From: DASXMR01 sp036495525
GTDB lineage: Bacteria > Actinomycetota > Actinomycetes > Streptosporangiales > Streptosporangiaceae
Direction of reading: 5' to 3'
Assembly (NCBI GenBank): GCA_036495525.1
Contig: DASXMR010000079.1
Coordinates: 1-25,576 of the forward strand
DNA length: 25,576 nucleotides
How positions within the stretch are numbered: the stretch's first letter is position 1; every line of letters begins with the position of its first letter. Under the pieces are notes generated by a model that was not told the DNA's origin, did no database searches, and saw only the letters and a program-made list of their open reading frames with translations. Position numbers and translations under genes: made by a program. Positions 22,844-25,576 of the stretch are shown here, one piece after another.

Positions 22844-25576
22844 CCGCCACCGCGGCCGGGCCGGGATCGCGACCGCCGGAGAACAGCGGCCGGGCCGGAC
22901 TGGCGCCAGCCGCCCGGCGGCTTGGCGAGGGCTGGGTGTGGGCCACCGGCACCGGCGGCGCGGTGAGCGCCGGGCTGGCACTGCTGGTTTTCGCGTGCGT
23001 GTTCATGGCCGTGGCGGGCACCAGGGCCGCACTTGGGCTGCGCACCCAGGCGCTGCAGCGGGCAGTGGCCGCTACCCCTGCACCTGGCCGCGGCGTGTCC
23101 GGGTCGATCGACTACAGCGGTTTCATCACGCTGCTGCCGAGTGGCTTCAACCAGGCCGGCATCGATCAGGCCGAGCGCTCGCTGCTCGGCTACCTGCGCG
23201 CGGACCGGCTGCCGCTGGCGCCGGCGGGCCAGGACTGGGCGGGCATGTTCACCCAGCTGCAGCCGGTCGCCGGGGCGGCGACGAAGGCGACACTCGGCCA
23301 GCCGCCGCGGCTTGAACTGGTGTACCGGGACAAGCTGAGCCGGTACTCCCGGCTGGTCACCGGGCGGCTGCCCGCTAGCAGCCAGGCCGGGCCGCTAGCC
23401 TCCCGGTTCCAGATCGCGGTGACAGAGGCGACGGCGACCAGGTTGGGCTTGCGAGTGGGCAGTAGGCTCCGCACCGGTACTGGCACGACACTGGTCGTGT
23501 CCGGGATCGTCCGGCCGCTCGACGCCGCCTCGGCCTTCTGGACCGCCGACCGGTCTGTACTCGCTCCCGCCGTCCAGAGCAGCGGAGGCGACTCTCCCCA
23601 GTTCCTCGCGGGGGCAGCGCTGGTAGGGGCGGGCGAGCTGCGGGATGTGGCGCGCGCTTATCCGATCGCCAACATCGGCATGACGTGGCTGTTCCCGTTG
23701 CAGCTGAGCCGGGTCACCGCCGCGCAGGCGGCCGGGTTGCAGGCGGCGCTGACCAAGATGCAGACGCACGAGGCCCAGGTCACCTTCCGCGGCGAGGCCG
23801 CAGAGGTCGAGCCGGTGTCGCTGACCAGCGGCATCGGTTCGCAGCTGGACGTATTTCTGCAGCAGGACCTGGCCGTTTCCAGCGTGCTGTACTCGCTGTT
23901 CGCGAGCCTGGCCGTTGTTGCCGGGCTGGCTGTGCTGCTGTGCTGCTGGCTGCTGGCCGAGCACCGGCGGGCAGAGTTCAGCGTGCTGCGGGCACGCGGA
24001 GCCTCAGCGGCCCAGCACGCCCGGCTGGCGTTCCGCGCTGCCGCCACGGCGACGCTGCCCGGCGCCGCGGCCGGCGCGGTGGCCGCCGTGCTGGTCACGC
24101 CGGGACACGCCGCGCTGACTGGGTACTGGCTGGCTGGCCTGGTCGTGCTGGCCGGCCTGGTCACCCCGCCGCTCATCGCGTTGCGCTGGCGCCGGACCGC
24201 CAGCCGGGGTGCCGCCCGCAGCCGGGGAGCCGCCTGGGGCTGGCGTACCCTCGCCCGCCAGGCCGCCATCCGGCGCGTGCTGATCGAGCTTGGCCTGCTG
24301 GCCGCCGCGGCCGGCGGGCTCGCGCTGTTGCGCCGCCAGGGCACCACCGCGGGCCACGAGGACTGGTACACCAGCCTGGCGCCGACGCTGGTCGCGATTC
24401 CCGCCGCGATCGTGGTGCTGCGCTGCTACCCGCTGGCCCTGCGCGGCCTGCAGCGGCTGACAGCCGTCCGGCCCGGCGTCGCCGCGTTCGTGGGCGTCGC
24501 CAGGGCCGCGCGGACCTCGCTGCGCGCCGCCCTGCCGGTCTTCGCGCTGGTGCTCACCATGGCGGTCGTCGCGTTCGGCGCCGCCGTGCACAGCGCGGTG
24601 CAACGCGGCGAGATCGCCGCCTCATGGCATCGCGTCGGCGCCGACGCGATCATCGGACTGCCTCAGGACCTGGCCACCCTCGACCCGCAAGACAGCCAGA
24701 TCGCCGCCGCCCCTGGTGTCCGCCACACCGCGGCGATCAGCATCCAGGCGGGCGCTACCGCGCGGGGCTTCGGCCTCACCGTCGTCATTGTGAGCCCTGC
24801 CCAGTACGCCGCGCTCATCGCCGACACTCCGGGCCAGCCGTTCCCGGCTGGCCTGCTCCGGCAGCCGCCGGGGGGCGCCAGCGGCGGGGCCGTTCCCGTG
24901 CTGGTGTCGGCCAAGGCGGCGCCGCTGATCCAGCCGGGTGCCAGCCGGCTGGAGATGGGCGTGCACAGCATTAGCATCCGCGCCGCCGGGCGGGCTCCGC
25001 TGGTGCCGGGCGTGACGGCCAGGTCGCTACTGATCATGCCCTCGTGGGCGTTCGGCCCGCACCCGCCGCAGCCGACGCTGCTGCTGCTGACCGGGTCGCA
25101 CATCAACCGCCCGGCGCTGATCGCGGTGATCCACCACGTGCTGCCGTCCGCGACCATCACGCTGCGCTCCGCCGCATTGGCGGCGCTGGCCAACGCCCCG
25201 CTGTCCAGGGCCGGGGTGCTCGCCTTCGCGGCCGGGGCGATCGCCGCCGCCATCCTGGCCAGCGTGGTGCTGCTGGTCACGCTGCTGCTCGGGGCCCGCT
25301 CCAGGGAACTGACCGTCACCCGGCTGCGGGTCATCGGCCTGGCCCCGCGGCAGGCCAGGTGGCTGACCGCCACCGAGGGGCTGCCGCAGGTCGCAGCCGC
25401 CGCGCTGGCAGGCGTCGCGGCCGCGTTCGTGCTCACCGTGCTCCTCGGCCCGGCGCTGAACCTGTCACCGTTTACCGGCAGTACCGTAAATGTGCCGCTG
25501 CGCGTCAGCCCCGCTGCCCTGGCCGGCGCCGCGGCAGCCCTGCTCATCATCGCGCTGCTCGCGCTGCTCGCCGAGA
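22840..25576 (+). CDS. Giant FtsX-like ABC transporter permease, third of three (incomplete at right edge)
   Basis: From the GTG at 22840 this frame stays open for 912 codons to the edge of the window, where it is cut off. It overlaps the previous stop by 4 nt (GTGA). TM1 is at about residues 43-65 (AGLALLVFACVFMAVAG), followed by an extracytoplasmic domain with IDYSGF and LVYRDKLSRYSRLVTGRLP. The LLAEHRRAEFSVLRARGASAAQ coupling motif is at about 371-392. Mid-chain TMs, a second outer domain and the C-terminal block with LTVTRLRVIGLAPRQARWL near 825-843 follow. It matches the second permease end to end, and near position 25340 the DNA is nearly identical to it. From the paralogue's length only about 20-30 residues should be missing. 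Any ATPase or regulator of the operon probably lies just beyond. Confidence 0.92.
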   Translation, partial: MTATAAGPGSRPPENSGRAGLAPAARRLGEGWVWATGTGGAVSAGLALLVFACVFMAVAGTRAALGLRTQALQRAVAATPAPGRGVSGSIDYSGFITLLPSGFNQAGIDQAERSLLGYLRADRLPLAPAGQDWAGMFTQLQPVAGAATKATLGQPPRLELVYRDKLSRYSRLVTGRLPASSQAGPLASRFQIAVTEATATRLGLRVGSRLRTGTGTTLVVSGIVRPLDAASAFWTADRSVLAPAVQSSGGDSPQFLAGAALVGAGELRDVARAYPIANIGMTWLFPLQLSRVTAAQAAGLQAALTKMQTHEAQVTFRGEAAEVEPVSLTSGIGSQLDVFLQQDLAVSSVLYSLFASLAVVAGLAVLLCCWLLAEHRRAEFSVLRARGASAAQHARLAFRAAATATLPGAAAGAVAAVLVTPGHAALTGYWLAGLVVLAGLVTPPLIALRWRRTASRGAARSRGAAWGWRTLARQAAIRRVLIELGLLAAAAGGLALLRRQGTTAGHEDWYTSLAPTLVAIPAAIVVLRCYPLALRGLQRLTAVRPGVAAFVGVARAARTSLRAALPVFALVLTMAVVAFGAAVHSAVQRGEIAASWHRVGADAIIGLPQDLATLDPQDSQIAAAPGVRHTAAISIQAGATARGFGLTVVIVSPAQYAALIADTPGQPFPAGLLRQPPGGASGGAVPVLVSAKAAPLIQPGASRLEMGVHSISIRAAGRAPLVPGVTARSLLIMPSWAFGPHPPQPTLLLLTGSHINRPALIAVIHHVLPSATITLRSAALAALANAPLSRAGVLAFAAGAIAAAILASVVLLVTLLLGARSRELTVTRLRVIGLAPRQARWLTATEGLPQVAAAALAGVAAAFVLTVLLGPALNLSPFTGSTVNVPLRVSPAALAGAAAALLIIALLALLAE

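Noticed and set aside
21287..22981. Minus-strand open frame of about 560 codons
   Set aside because: It is antisense to the second permease and spans its stop. The product is low-complexity (Arg, Gly, Gln, Ala), with no domain or ribosome site.

Overview
The window is about 25.6 kb of very GC-rich DNA whose real genes have strongly GC-biased third codon positions. Antisense and out-of-frame open frames are therefore common. The gene content points to a filamentous or soil Actinomycetota, perhaps of Streptosporangiales type: a GAF-SpoIIE-HATPase phosphatase, large two-block FtsX-like permeases, several class I methyltransferases, an ArsR-type regulator with a long N-terminal domain, GTG starts and a leaderless promoter. 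The genus cannot be told from this window. I see no rRNA, tRNA, CRISPR array, insertion sequence, integrase or origin.

Left part (1-7665). On the minus strand lie a GNAT acetyltransferase and a one-cysteine peroxiredoxin-like protein. The latter is divergent from a plus-strand ArsR-type regulator with a Cys-rich recognition helix. A small secreted six-cysteine protein follows and ends at a strong hairpin. Facing it is a minus-strand cluster, read from right to left: a 75-aa Cys-rich protein, two SAM methyltransferases and a multidomain SpoIIE phosphatase. A plus-strand NADPH-dependent FMN reductase diverges from that cluster.

Middle part (7841-16297). A single-pass membrane protein of unknown role comes first. 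It is followed by a two-gene unit of a uronate-dehydrogenase-like enzyme and a mandelate-racemase-subgroup enolase-superfamily enzyme, which together look like oxidative uronic acid catabolism. Facing it is a small ABC exporter (MacB/LolE-type permease plus LolD-type ATPase). A divergent TetR regulator probably controls it through two near-identical palindromes that sit on the exporter promoter. The TetR gene is followed closely by a third methyltransferase. Then come, on the minus strand, a secreted protein with six WNG-type repeats (probable beta-propeller) and a small membrane protein.

Right part (16764-25576). Three very large FtsX-like ABC permeases lie in tandem, each joined to the next by a 4-nt GTGA overlap. 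The second and third are clear paralogues. The third runs off the right edge. No ATPase belonging to this operon is inside the window.

The least explained items are the triple permease operon, the degenerate repeat cluster between the small exporter's permease and ATPase genes, and the missing Asp of the His-Asp dyad in the enolase-superfamily enzyme.
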